From Echinometra lucunter (taxonomy: Eukaryota; Echinodermata; Echinoidea; Camarodonta; Echinometridae), in contig CM057166.1 in NCBI GenBank assembly GCA_029962745.1, positions 1,129,714 through 1,193,713 of the forward strand: 64,000 bases of DNA, given 5' to 3'. Below the pieces are notes generated by a model. The model had not been told where the DNA came from. It saw only the letters and a program-made list of their open reading frames with translations, and searched no databases. The position numbers were made by a program, and so were the translations under genes. Positions 21,401-34,900 of the stretch are shown here, one piece after another (position 1 is the first letter of the stretch; each line of letters starts with the position of its first letter).

Positions 21401-24400
21401 TAATCTCGATTCCATCTGTTTAGATGCCATTATGCATAACTGGTAAAATGAATAGTTGGTAACATAGGGCTCTGGAGAGAAATTTGCATAAATTTGAATA
21501 CATTAGTAAACAGGCCTATTAACCCATTCGTGACAGAGGGTCCACATTATGTGGTTTGGTCCAATAACTTTTGATGCAGAGCCCTAAAACTCATATCAAA
21601 TGCATGAGCAGAAAGAGCAAAAAATTCTACACTTACTGTGCCCCTTTTCGTTGCATCAATATTTGTTGTTTGATGCTGAAATGTTTTTTAAAGGAAAATA
21701 AGCATTAAAATCCTTAAATTGGCAGTGCGATGAAAATGTTAAAATTACCATTTTCCCCCTGCAAACTGGCAACTTTATGACTTGTCATCATACATTCAGT
21801 CAATTTATATTTATTTCAGATACGTTTTATAAGAAAAATGTAGCAATAAAAGAAAAATTTTGGTGTTGCCGATTTGAAGACTAAAAGCTGATCAAATTAG
21901 GCTTTAAATAATTCCTGTCACGAATGGGTTAAGATCGATAAGAAGTAGATGAGTAATGACCTGTTCTTCCATAATCTTTCGTAGAGGGATAACGATTCAG
22001 CTAGCCTATTCTTTGACTCATCTTCTCGAAGTGAAAGATCGAACCCGCTGCAGGCAACGACGAAGATTAAGGCAGTTATATCTGATGGGAAAGGAAAAGA
22101 AAATGCATTTGAATCAAATATTGATTTGCACATTAAAAGTACTATAGATAACTTTTATTATAAGGAACCGCGATAGCTCAGTTGGTAGAGCTCAGTGGTC
22201 TCGTAATCAGGTGACCAGGGTTCGAAAGTAAGTCGATGCGCTAGTGCCCTTTCGTAAGGCATTAATCTTCCTTACCAGGTCCCTCGGAGAGGATTTAAAG
22301 CTTACTTTAAAGCTTGGTTACTTACTTACAAGTATTCATGCTTTCTCAGCAGTCAGGGGCGGCGGCGCCAGGGTATTTGCATAGGGGGCAAGATGACTAG
22401 GCGAGTTTATTTACGTTTAATATGAAAAACTTGAGGGTATAGTTGCATGACCCAACTCTCTCTTTTCCCGTACTCTTTTTTCTTCTTCCTCCTCTTTTCC
22501 TTCTTTTTGAAAATCATTGGGTACGGTCGTCCCCTGCCCCTCCTGAAGCGCCGCCCTGCTTAGCAGTCAGGTTTAAAAAAAAACACGTTAAAAATCAGCT
22601 GCAATCTTCTAGGAAGCAACGACGAAGATTCGAGCAGTTTTATCTGAGTATACTCCAGGAATGTATTATGCTTACTTGATTTAACCAAAAGTATGCTCTC
22701 ACGCTTGAAATGCATGCTGAAGATCGTTCTAAAATGTTAACAAAGCCAAACAAAAATCCATAGATATGATTTTAGCAGGGGTCTGAGGTTACTAGTCCCC
22801 TATCAACTTTCCATGTATGCAAGCGAGCCAAGCGATGTAATTTCCTCACCGGTTTTCCTTTGGGTCATTGGTTTGTTTTACCTGTTTTACACTGTTCCTA
22901 CGTATCTGGGTGAATAATTAAATCCACAATGGGAAAGTTAACCAATGTTATCACAATAATAGGCAAATCACACAATTTATAGCAAATTCCACATTAAAAC
23001 AAATACCTGAAAAACACTGTATCCATTTCTTCCTTTCATCTCTCTGTCCTCCAACATCTAACATACTAAAGAAACAAATAAAACAAAACATAAAAGTATG
23101 AATCTAATCAGTCAAAATAAAAATCAGCACCATCTGGTACCAAGAGTTGCATTTGAACCATTGGCGTAAATCAGGGGGGGGGGGGTCGGAGGGATATATC
23201 CCCCACTTTTTCGAGAGGGGGGATGGCGTGTATAAATATCCCCCCCCCCCTTTTAAGGAAGAAATGATATTCGAATTAATCAGTTAGTAAAACTTTTGAT
23301 AATTTGTCGTAAACAACCATCTTATTTTTAGAATTTATATTTGAAAATGCGATTGAAAACCAGAAAAATTGTTATTTCTGAGCTCGCTCTCTTCGCTCGC
23401 TCATCATATTTAAGAATTTCTATTTGAAAATGTGATTAAAAACAGAAAAGTGGTTATTTTTTGCTCGCTCTCTTCGCTCGCTAGCAAAATAAAAATTAAA
23501 ATGTGTGAAAGGGGGTCTGTGTGGGTGGGTGAGGGTGTTCGACAGATAACAAAAATCGGCAAAAAAGTCGATCACCCCCCCCCCCACTGCTCAAAGTGGA
23601 TTTACGCCGGTGATTTGAACACATCTAAAAAAAAAATTAAACCCTTGTACCAATTACTCACTTTTGAATAAATGGTTTAAAGTGCTCTCTTTTTTAGTTT
23701 ACGTTTAAATGCAACTTTTATGCAAGGGGCTCTTGGCTTAATTCCCAAACATTTGTGATACACTTCTTGACGGATACTGACTATTTACCATAGAATTGTA
23801 CAACATTACAGTATGCAAATCTTTTTTAAAAAATGTTTAAAATCCTCTGGAGAGCGTTTCATGAAGTGTCTTGTCAGTGATTTTACTGACAAATTTGCTC
23901 TCAGCCAATCAGATGGATTTCAGTAGCTTATAACAGTTGTCAGTAAACAACACTGACAAGACACCTCATGAACATTCTCCTGATTTATCATTAGCCAATC
24001 CAACTAAGTCTGGTTAATTATATCCTTCTGTTAATTGGACTAATCCAATCCATGTAACCCCCTCCCCCCCCAAAAAAAAAAAAAAAAATCAAAAAATATA
24101 AATAAATAAATAAATAATAAATAGAATTGTATATGATACTAAATTCAACGGATGAAATGAAAAAAATTGAAAAAGGCGACGAGTTCTTACTGAAACGTGA
24201 CATTGTTGATTTCAAACCAGGTTTCTACGACTCCTGTTGTCATCTTTCTTGTTCTAACAATATCCTGTCAAAAAAATCAGTGGAAGGATGAAATTCAAAC
24301 AACACTGCATGATAATGAATGAGAGTTAAATCTTAAAACAGGGGCAAAATATATTAGATATAATACATAACTGCGAATGAGTCTGCACAGCTTCAATGAA

Positions 24401-27400
24401 TACAGTATTTTAGTCTTTTTTGTGTGTGTAATTTGTGCTTTATTGATCCATTGCATTTTAAGTAAAGCATAACATAACATCAACAGTTTTAAGGATAAAA
24501 CTAAAAAGGATTTTAGTTTTTATCCTTAATGGTTGGTAGCCGATGGTTCAAGCAAACAAAACGTGGGGAAAAAACCTGTAAAGTATTTCAATATCTCATC
24601 AGTAAACTATGTCATCAATATTTCACCAGTAAACAGTTAAGATGTGAATTGTACGTGGAAAACAGAATGTCAAATTCGATTTACAGTTTGGAATCCAATA
24701 ATGAAAAAAAAAATCAGGAAAGCATAACGAGAACGTATCGGGTATTTGGGCAAAAGGGTTCATGAATCTACATTAGAACATCCACTTTGTATATTCGAAG
24801 TTCTGAGTAGCACATGTTTAGCTCCCTCTATCAAACATTATTTGTTACTAATTCATAACTGCATTAATTAACGATTAACGATACGACGGGGATTGCTCCC
24901 CCCCCCCCCGGGCCCTTAAACAAAAGCCTGCGTAGTCATGTTTAGAGTGTTGCTTGGATGAGCTCTGTTAAAATACTAAGTGGTTATAATCCCTACATGA
25001 ACAAAACAAAATTTAAATTCAAATAAAAAACCCTTTAATGCATGATAAATATGGTTAGGATATCTATTTTTATTTCTTGTGGTTTTAAAGATGTATACAA
25101 CGTACCTGGTCTGACGGCAGAAAGTCGGGCTCCATGATTTCCTCAATTTTGTCTAGAAAGCTTGAGAGAATGTAACAAAATGAAGAGTCTAACTTGAACC
25201 ATGATGAAACAAAGAAAAAAAAACCGCACATCAGGCTTTTGATCCAGTGGTTTGTATATAGTCATGGATCCTGTCATGGCGGACATAAAACTCCTGAATA
25301 TTATTAAATATTATTATTTATCATACATTTTATCATCTTTTCTTTCCTTCACTTTCTTATCCTTGGTTTTATATATATATATATATATATATATCTTTGT
25401 ACGATTAATCCAATAATAAACTTTACACACAAACTAAGATGGATGTTCTCTCTAACTTGATATTGCGTCGATTGTTACCCCCTCCCCTTGTTTTCCCTTA
25501 AGAGCGTATTGGGACAAGGAGGTATCTGTTACTTGAGCCATGCTGTTCTATTTCTAGACCACATTATATCATGCAAATTTTAAAGCAAAGAATTTTATCA
25601 ACACACACGCAAAAATCACGTACTACTGTTTTGAAGTTACAAAAAGACAGACAAATCGAAAGGTCATTGTAACCTCCTATGAAAAGGCCAAAATAGGTAG
25701 GTCGGTGCGCATGGTGTGAGTCCACAAAATATCCTCTGCCTATTCAGATTCCTAATTCAATACCCAAATATAACAGCATATGATCACCTAATGGAACGGC
25801 ATCTTCAATTTAGATCCATAATTCAATTGAAATTGGAGATTGTTATTTTGGGCTACCTTTGTCAGATCAGCCCGTCACATATCATTACTTTCAAAACGCC
25901 GGCTTTGTGATTTTATCCGAAGAGAATTTCATGATTATAATGGAATTACTGAACCTTTACTATATTGCGCATTAGCAAACCAAATACGGGTATACCTGTT
26001 TAAAATGTCGGGCTATATTCTTAATGCCTTAATTCAAGTTTAATCTTCACATGGCAGAGGTTAGTGTTAAGTTCTCATGAATAAATGTGATTAATAAATT
26101 ACGTCCAGGAATTTTGTTCTTTTGTTCCCTGTGTGACGAGACTGTCTAGAAGAAAACCCCTCAATCAATCCTTAGGATGACTACTTGAATGATCGAAAAG
26201 TTTACACCTTCACTGGGTCACTTCTCATGGGTTATCATGATATGTTGCAGGAAGGCATATCCACTTCAAATTTCTTAGACTGCAATCAGGGACGACTCCA
26301 AAATTAGATTAAAAATAATGGTCTTAAAAATCAACTTTATTGATTATAATTCATTAATCTAATTTTGGAGTTGTCCCTAATTACATTTGACATAGAACAC
26401 TATAGATTGATATCTCATCTAAGAAATTCAGAGAATAGGGAAAATGTAATTGTAAACGACCATAATGGAGTAGAGCAAAGGGCTCCAGTTGGTATGGTAT
26501 GGTATATCTTTCATTTCACAAATAAAAAATTGCATGTTAAGTAGAAAGTAAGGATTAAAAGAAAGATTTAGTGAACGGCTTGATAACCCACTTAACTTTG
26601 CTAAGGTTACACTTATTTAGGATATAGAATTGATAAGTAAATGAGAAACAAATGCAGAAACAGCATTAGTTGATCAAAGTCACAGATGTATTTTTATGAA
26701 GACTTACAAAAATACATCTGCAACTGTGATACTCTCTCCTCCCTTCCAGTTAGGAAAGAAAATACAAAATTATATTTAATTCATAATAATTTATAAAATA
26801 TGACGATTTTTCTTTTTTTTTCGGTCATTTTCTTCTCACCTTTTTTAGAACCTGATAAAAATGGAACAGTTTAAGTATTGTTATGACTATGATGATGTCA
26901 TTTTGATGTGTGAAATTTGATTTGATTCGTCTTCTAGATTACCTAGCTACGAAACATAATAGAAATACTATACTTACTAGTTGGCACTGTCTAACAGTTG
27001 GAACTCGTTTGCTCGTAGATAGCAATCCTGCACTCCTTTATCTTCCCATAACCTCTGAGTATTGCTTAGAAATTCCTGCAGAAAAGAGGAAAATAATTGC
27101 CAAAAATAATGTCTTAAGTAAACAACATCAAAATACAATATACAACTTACAATGAATCGACCTCTGTTGTATCTTTGTATAATATTTAATTCCTAGAGGC
27201 ACTGCATTATCTCTGGATGCTATTCATAATGACTGATCAAATCGCTTTAGAGTGTGAAAACAGAAACAATCATCTACTAGAATTCCTACGCATGCAGATT
27301 GGCTTCTAATCATCATACTAAATGATATAACAAGGCAAGCTCACGGCATTTTGTCACGATGTATACCAAATTCACCATTCGTAGAAAACGAAATAATTAG

Positions 27401-30400
27401 ACATAGGGGTGTCTGCTTTCCGTTGCCACTGAGACAGGTGCACCTTCTAGTTATTATTATGAAGTAAGGAAATTATCGACAAGGTATTTAATAGTTGGGC
27501 AAGAGAAAGAACAGGGCGTTAGTTTTAGATTTCAAAGTACTGATAAAATCATTATGGATGAAAAAAAAGTACTAATTAAGGAAATTTGATTGCATGAGTC
27601 ACTGATTATCATGACTGTAGGCTATTTAATATTTCAAACTTTATGAAAGAAAATCATAACGATAATTATCATTCTATAATGTTGAACAGTAGGGAGTATT
27701 GTGCAATTCCCGCCCGGCCATCGCACGGAACACTCGAGGCTATACGGACACCGCGCAACCTCTGCACGGGCTCCTTAAGATTTCCGTGAGGAGGCTGCGG
27801 AGATTGCACGATTACCGTACAATCTCCGGGCAGCCTCTGTACGAGCATCCTACGGCCTGCCCCCGATGGCCAATACAGGAAATATGGCACGATGACCGTA
27901 AATAATGTAAACACAAACGCCGTAGCCCGTAGCCACCTACGATGCCCGAAAAATCGCACAGAAAATCGTGAGCTGATTTATCGCACGGCGCCCGTTGGAA
28001 ATGTAAACTAGGCCTAAATCTTTCAAGTAAGAAGGGTCCTATTCCCTCTTCTTTCTTGTAAGCTTTCATTTGTTAACCCTTCACTTTAAAGCTATACACG
28101 TTTTCCAGACGATACAATTAATGTTGCATTCTGCTTTCTGTTAACTATATCATTACTGCCCGAGGGGTCTATGGTAACTGCATCCTTCCATTATCCATGT
28201 CATATTGCAGGTGTTAAAACCCCTGTCGACGGAAGAAAAAAATCCTTGTCGACTGCGACCTTTTAGAGACCTTTCTGCTTGCCTATACCGGTCACCTCAG
28301 ATCAGATCTCCACCTACAAATTAGATAATTCCGGCTGAGCAGTATCTGGGGGAAATTTATGATAGGTACTGGACAAGTTGTTTCAAATGAAGGTATAAAG
28401 CTGTGAAGGGTTTATGGACAGAGAGCAGTATATTGTATACAGAAATTGGCCTTAGGAGGGGCGCCTTTAAAGATGATCCCTATTGAAGGCTCTTATTAAA
28501 GAACCCTCTACAAACTATGATGCTGAATCACCATTTAAAAGGATGGAGGAGTGACTACTTTTCCAAAATGTTAGCTTATCACTTTGAACATGCTGGATCA
28601 AACACTATACATGCTTAATGCCAACCTTTATAGTGTACCATTTTCAAAATGTAGTCACTCCTCCACTTTTTAAATGGTGATTCAACATTTCAGTTTTTAG
28701 AGTGAAAGTGTAGTATTTATTGCGTTTCCATATAAAAGCAACCTTAACTGACGTACAAATTATTTCTTTAAATTGTGAGTACATTTTTCCAGGGTAAAAA
28801 AAAATCAGTCCAGAGGAACAATTTGCCATCCCCTCCCGCCCTCATTCAAATAGGCTAGTTAGTGTTAAAGAGGACGGTAATGCTTGTTCGTTCAGAGAAT
28901 ATCATACGAATATTTCCTACACATTTCATTTTTCGCTTAAATGTATAAACGCAAGACTGCAGTCATTTTGTAAACCAAATGAACATATTTTGTCATATCC
29001 TGTCTTCAGATTTATAGCTATATCGTCCTAAAAATGATGTATACAGGGTGAATCAATAAAACGTTACACTTTTGAAAAAAATTATAAAAATTATGTTTCA
29101 AAATATTTCGAAGAGTTTTTTCATGTTGATAGATGCCCAGTGGGCTCATCCGTCAAGTGCCACTCCCCAAAACAAATCTTAATTCACGCTTGGCCGAACA
29201 CTGGCTGTTTTTGTTCGAAGTGTGAAAAATGACTTGCGCCAAATTGAAAGAAGAGGGACAATTAAACCAGCAGTCTAAACAAGTACTCCCATTCAAATAA
29301 ATTGCTCTTTGCAATGACACTGCTTGACAGGTTGACTGACTGATCGATTGTTTGGGCATTTTATTTGTCAATGATTTGATCAATTAAATGATAACCTTAT
29401 TGATTAACTGGTTGATTGACTGACTGACTGGTTGGCTGAATGGTTGAATGAATGACTGCATGATGCATTTACTGATTGATCTATCAGTTAATGTATTAAT
29501 GGGCTCATTGTTGATTGATTTTTGATTGATTGATTGATTGATTGACTGATTGATTGATTGACTGATTGACTGATTGAATGATTGAAATATCTGAACTGTT
29601 ATTAATTCGGTACTTTTATTCTTGAATGAATGACTGGCATGTGTCTGTGAGTTGTGAATTGTGTTCTTTAAAGATCTTGATGTCATTTTGCACATAAGTT
29701 CTCACCCATGCATAAAGCAGTGAAATCACTGAAATTATGATAGAAAATTGATTCACGCTTCCTATACTATCAAAACTTTTTCATAATTTTATGCAAAAGA
29801 GTATCTTTTTAAAATAGGAGTACCTATTCAGACTGCTTGTTTAATAGTCCCTCTTACAATAGGCGCAACTGATGGATCTATCAGTCAATGCATCAGTCAG
29901 TCATCCAACCATGCAGCCAGTCAGTCAGTCAGTCAGTCAGTCAATCAATCAATCAATCAACAAATCAATAAGCTATTTAATCAACATTCAATCAATCAAT
30001 TGATTGATCAAATTATTGATAAATAAAATGCTCAAACAATCGATCATTCGACCATTCAGTCATTCAACCATTCAGCCAACCAGTCAGTCACTCAATCCAC
30101 CAGTCAGTCAATAAGGTAATCATTTAATCAATAGTCAATCTATTACTGATTGATCAAATCATTGACAAATAAAATGCCTGAACGATCGATCAGTCAGTCA
30201 ACCTGTCAGGCAGTCGGGCAACTCTGTGGCATAGAGCAGTTTCTTTGAATGGGAGTACTTATTCAGACTCTGGTTTGATTGTCCCTCTTCTTGCAATTTG
30301 GCGCAAATCATTTTTCATATACTCTGAACAAAAACAGTCAGTGTTCGCCCAAGCATGAACTAAAAATTGTTTTGTTAATGGCACATGATAGATAAGACTA

Positions 30401-31854
30401 CTGGGCATCTATCAACATGAAAAACTCTTCGAAATATTTTGGAATATAATTTTCATAATTTTTCAAAAGTGTAACGTTTTTATTGATACCCTCTGTATTT
30501 TAGTACTTTTGAACGAAAAGTATTGATTCTCCGGATAAAAATCATATTGGAGACATCCCTTGGAGATATTTTTTCTTAATTATACCAGAGTTCTTTACTA
30601 TGCCGTTGGTGACAGAAAAATGGTGACAGACAAATGCATTAGAATAATAACCGAATGAACACTTTTGACATTCATAATTAGTGAAATGAGATGGACTTAC
30701 AGGCGAAACGTCGCAATTAGGATCACAAGCCTTGATGTACTCTAAGGATGGTATCAATTCAGGATCTTTAAGTTCAACAGGAGGCTGAAGACGTGGCATT
30801 GCTTCGACCAGACTCTGAAAATTATTTTGAAGTCCAAACGATAAGATTTATTTTTTGTATTAAATAATCGTGTTTTTTTTTTCAATATCACCTTTATTCG
30901 AACTAAAAGAGAAACACAAAATACAAACTCCAGGTCACTTGTTTCTAAGAACAATGTACAGGACCGTGTGAAATGTACAACTGCAAGAAATATAATACAT
31001 TACATTAAAGCGCAAAACATCAAATCTGCATTGTGAATTGACACATAATGGAGGTAAGCTGGTTTGAGATCAACATTTTCGCCTCTTTACATGTCTTTAC
31101 TTAAATCCAATATGAATTTAAGACAATTTGATTTTATGGTTTGACGTATAAATCTTAGCTGATAAATGGTAGAAGAAAACTTTCAGTGTCATTACTCATT
31201 AAAATTGATGTGTTATATTATGAGCTTCTGGAATTTCTCGCTTAATCAGTAACGTTGCACTGCATACTGTACATTTTGATTCTTAAATGTTATATTAGTG
31301 CTGAGAAGCGTACTTCTAGCAGTATATCCTAGGGAAAATGGCTCATGGTCAAGTGCTGGTAATTGAACATATAAATCCCGATCTTCTTTATATAAAATAC
31401 TGCTTATTATGTTTACAAACACAAATAAATGAACATCCATAAAGCCAAAAATTCTGGAAATGAAAATGCAATCATGAACAATTTTTTTTTTTTTGAACGT
31501 TTTCAAATTTCATTTGAGGAATAGAAATCATTTTTTTATAATTAATATCGATTCTAATGTATCTACAAACAAATTGAATTGAACAGACGGCAGAGTTACA
31601 CTGCTCATAAAGATTGCCAGAGTATTACGCGCCGTATACCCTTAAGTATAATGTGCAATAAGATCTCGAGCTATTAATAGCAGCCAGGGTTTTGAGCATG
31701 CTTCGTTCGCGCGTCTATATTCAGCTCATCACCATCTCAGCATTATAGAATGGAAATCCCAAATCAGCATTGTGCCGATTTAGCTGTTGCCATAGTTACG
31801 TCTCGATGCCATCGATCAACCTTTTATATACATTTCCTCTCTTCTATTTCTCCG

Positions 31855-31938
<84 letters not shown>

Positions 31939-34900
31939 CTTCATTAATGATTTATATATCAGAGTATATCTTTGTATAGAGATTTACATATATTACCTCT
32001 TGCTATTTCTGTGTTTAACCCTGGTCTTCTTTTTCTAATCCTTTGACTTTTATACGTCCGATCACTTCTATACTTCTTTTTGTTATTCTCTGTACATCAT
32101 AATTTGCCGTAAGTAAACAGATATTTGATTATCTTTCAACAAGTCAAGTCAACTATCTGTCACGTTTAAGTTTTCATTTTAATAAGGTGAATAATTAGTG
32201 ATGTTCACATTGAGAGTATCAAGCTCACTGTAGTATATGTGCTTGTCTGTGAATTCATGGTTCCTACAAATCTCGAAAGACAGTAGATAGAGTCTTTAAA
32301 GGAGGTCTGAAGCATATACCAGCAGTTGTCACCGACGAGGTTTATTAAAAATGAATGTTCATGATTATAAATGACGTGCTGGTAGCTTATGATCTAATAC
32401 ATGGTTTCGTTTACCTTTTTTTTTTTCGAAGGCATATTTTTACAGTGTTTAGCACAAACCTATTTTGTGCTGTATGAATTCATTTTTATTACTACAATGA
32501 TTATGATCCTTATGTTGAAGAAGTATAGACCTTCCTGTGCTATGAAGATTGTGTTGATCAAAATATAATATCAAACATCACCCGACTGCACTATATATCT
32601 TGAAATGGGAGTACCCCAAGACTTTCTCCCTGGCCCGTTCTATTTATAACTGTAATACCAGCCTACTTCCTGGTAAATATTACATGATGGTGATAATCAT
32701 AAAACTATACACCCGTATAAGAATATACTCCGGTAAACTGTAACTCGTGTAGAATCCGGATGGATTAGACATTTAGCAAGATCAGAGACTCACCGAAAAT
32801 TTAGTTTCATGAACTTTTTGACTTCATTAATTCATTAAAAAATTAATTGATATTCACCTGTTCTGAATATAAAACACATAATAATTGGCTTACCATGATA
32901 GATTCCCGAACGTTTTCCAAGATAATGGGAATGAATTCTCGTCTTTCACTGCGAAAAAAAGGGTTAATTGAAAGAACCGTTAGATTATTTTGTAATTATA
33001 ATGTATGCCTGTATGTGAGGCACATTCAAAGTAATTTTTTAAAATCCTGTTTATATAGATATAAAAAGTAATATTTAAGGTATACATAATCTAAAATAGA
33101 ACTCACTTCTTGTCAGAAAAGAGGAAGGCGGAAATTGAGAATTACCTGTCGTTATATCCACCTTTATGCAGGATCTTCATTTGTTTTACGATAGTGCTCT
33201 TACCAGATTCACCAGCTCCTGGAAGTATAAAACGACAAGAGAGAATTATGAATTGCTAAAACCCACAGAGACAATTGAGACTCTACTTTGCTCGAAAAAT
33301 TTCTGTTCCGTTGTCGACTTCAGGTGTCTCGACCTCAAGTGTCCCGACCTCAGGTGGTTTTTCAGGTGTGCATTTCCATTGCTGCATATATATATACGCA
33401 ATTATTATTCTCTCATTTTTTCATTTCTTTCAATGTTTATTATTTATAAGGGAGTTGCCAAATTTGTCTGCACTTCCATATCTTTCAATATGTGTACATA
33501 CACCTCAGCTGGATCCGAGCGAATTAATTATTCCAACATATACATGTATCCTAAAGCATTCGCTCGGATCCAGCTGAGATGTGCGGCAGGTCATTGTTCG
33601 AAACTCATCTGCCACCGACAAAGGAATTAATTAGTGAGGGTTGAAGATTTGTCAATCGGTCGGTTAAGCGAATTTGGAGTCGCCGAAACCACTGGCCCGT
33701 CTCCGTGGTCTAGTGGTTAAGGCATTGGCGTTCATAGCCAAAGGCCCGGGTTCGATTCCCGGCGGAGACATTTTTTTCAACCTTTGCAAAATTTCCAAAA
33801 TGGTAGGACAGCTCTGGGGAACTTTGATTCATGCTACGCTATCATTCTCTCAATTTATCTCATGTATATATATATATTTGTATATATACACATTATTCTC
33901 TTAATTTATCTCATGTATATGTGTGTGTGTGTGTGTGTTAGTGTGTGAGACAATTGAGAGAATAACAGCGTAGCATGAATCCAAAGTTCCCCAGAGCTGG
34001 CCTACCATTTTTGGAATTTTTGCAAAGGTTGAAAAAATTCATTTCCACGAGAGTTGCCAAAGCTGTTTTATATGTTATTGGATCAATATATATATATATA
34101 TATATATACTCAAGGAAAAAAAATTACTTTGCCTCCTTAAGAGTATGATATAAACCAACCAACGAAGGAGAAGCGCTGAATTTTTATAACTCCGTCACCG
34201 TGGATTTTTGTACTAAAATTTTGGTAATTTTAGAAGATTTTCATATTCAAATAATGGACTAGATGGAACTCTTCTTCCTGAATAATAAAGAATCATGAGT
34301 AGAATGTCAAATGTTAAATGTCAATTGTATGTTTATTATTTTGTACGAGAACTACAGTTCTTCAAGCTTTTTATTATTTTTTTTTCTTCTTCTTCTTTTA
34401 GTTCTCATTTTTCCTTGTCAACATACTTTGTACAATCATTTTTAATATGCTTTATATGTAGTATTTATGACTTGGAATTAAAGAAAGAATTGGTTTGAAC
34501 TGAACTGAAATCGCACTTTTCTTAGTTACTTATACTGCAGATTCCATGCACATGTCGATTGACAAGGAGTTTCTTCTGGGTTTACAGTTAGGCAAGATGA
34601 ATAGTGAGCAAACTCTTTACTGCGGTTTACTCTATAGGTAATACAAAAGAGCATTTTGGGGAGAGCATTGCCCCCCCCCCCCCCAAAAAAAAAAAAACAA
34701 AACAAAACAAAAAAAAAAAAAAAAACCAAGCAGGTAGGTGAGATAGAGGATAGAAGAGAAGGTCCTTGAAACATTTACGACTATTCGGAAGGATGATGAA
34801 ATCACGTTTGAAATGTAAGTAGGGGCAGTCCCTTTCTAAGAAACTAATTAACACTTACCAATTTTCTTATGTGTTTCCTACAAAATTTATAGGTTCATAA

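Larger units (their letters stand above)
27076..30700 (-). other. G-alpha intron 4
   Basis: 3,625 bp, the second longest intron. It holds a GC-rich island (27705-28015), a 200-bp fold-back (28505-28704) and a 1.46-kb fold-back (29042-30497). Confidence 0.75.

Noticed and set aside
27669..28069. Overlapping 68-96-residue frames on both strands
   Set aside because: Open only because the block is GC-rich; no splice sites, and it sits within a G-alpha intron.
29384..30200. CRISPR-like regularly spaced repeats
   Set aside because: TGAT/CAGT tetramers are contiguous with no unique spacers, and the DNA is animal nuclear.
33699..33770. Selenocysteine tRNA, because of anticodon UCA
   Set aside because: At 72 nt it lacks the extended acceptor/T arm and long variable arm of tRNA-Sec, and the body resembles tRNA-Glu.
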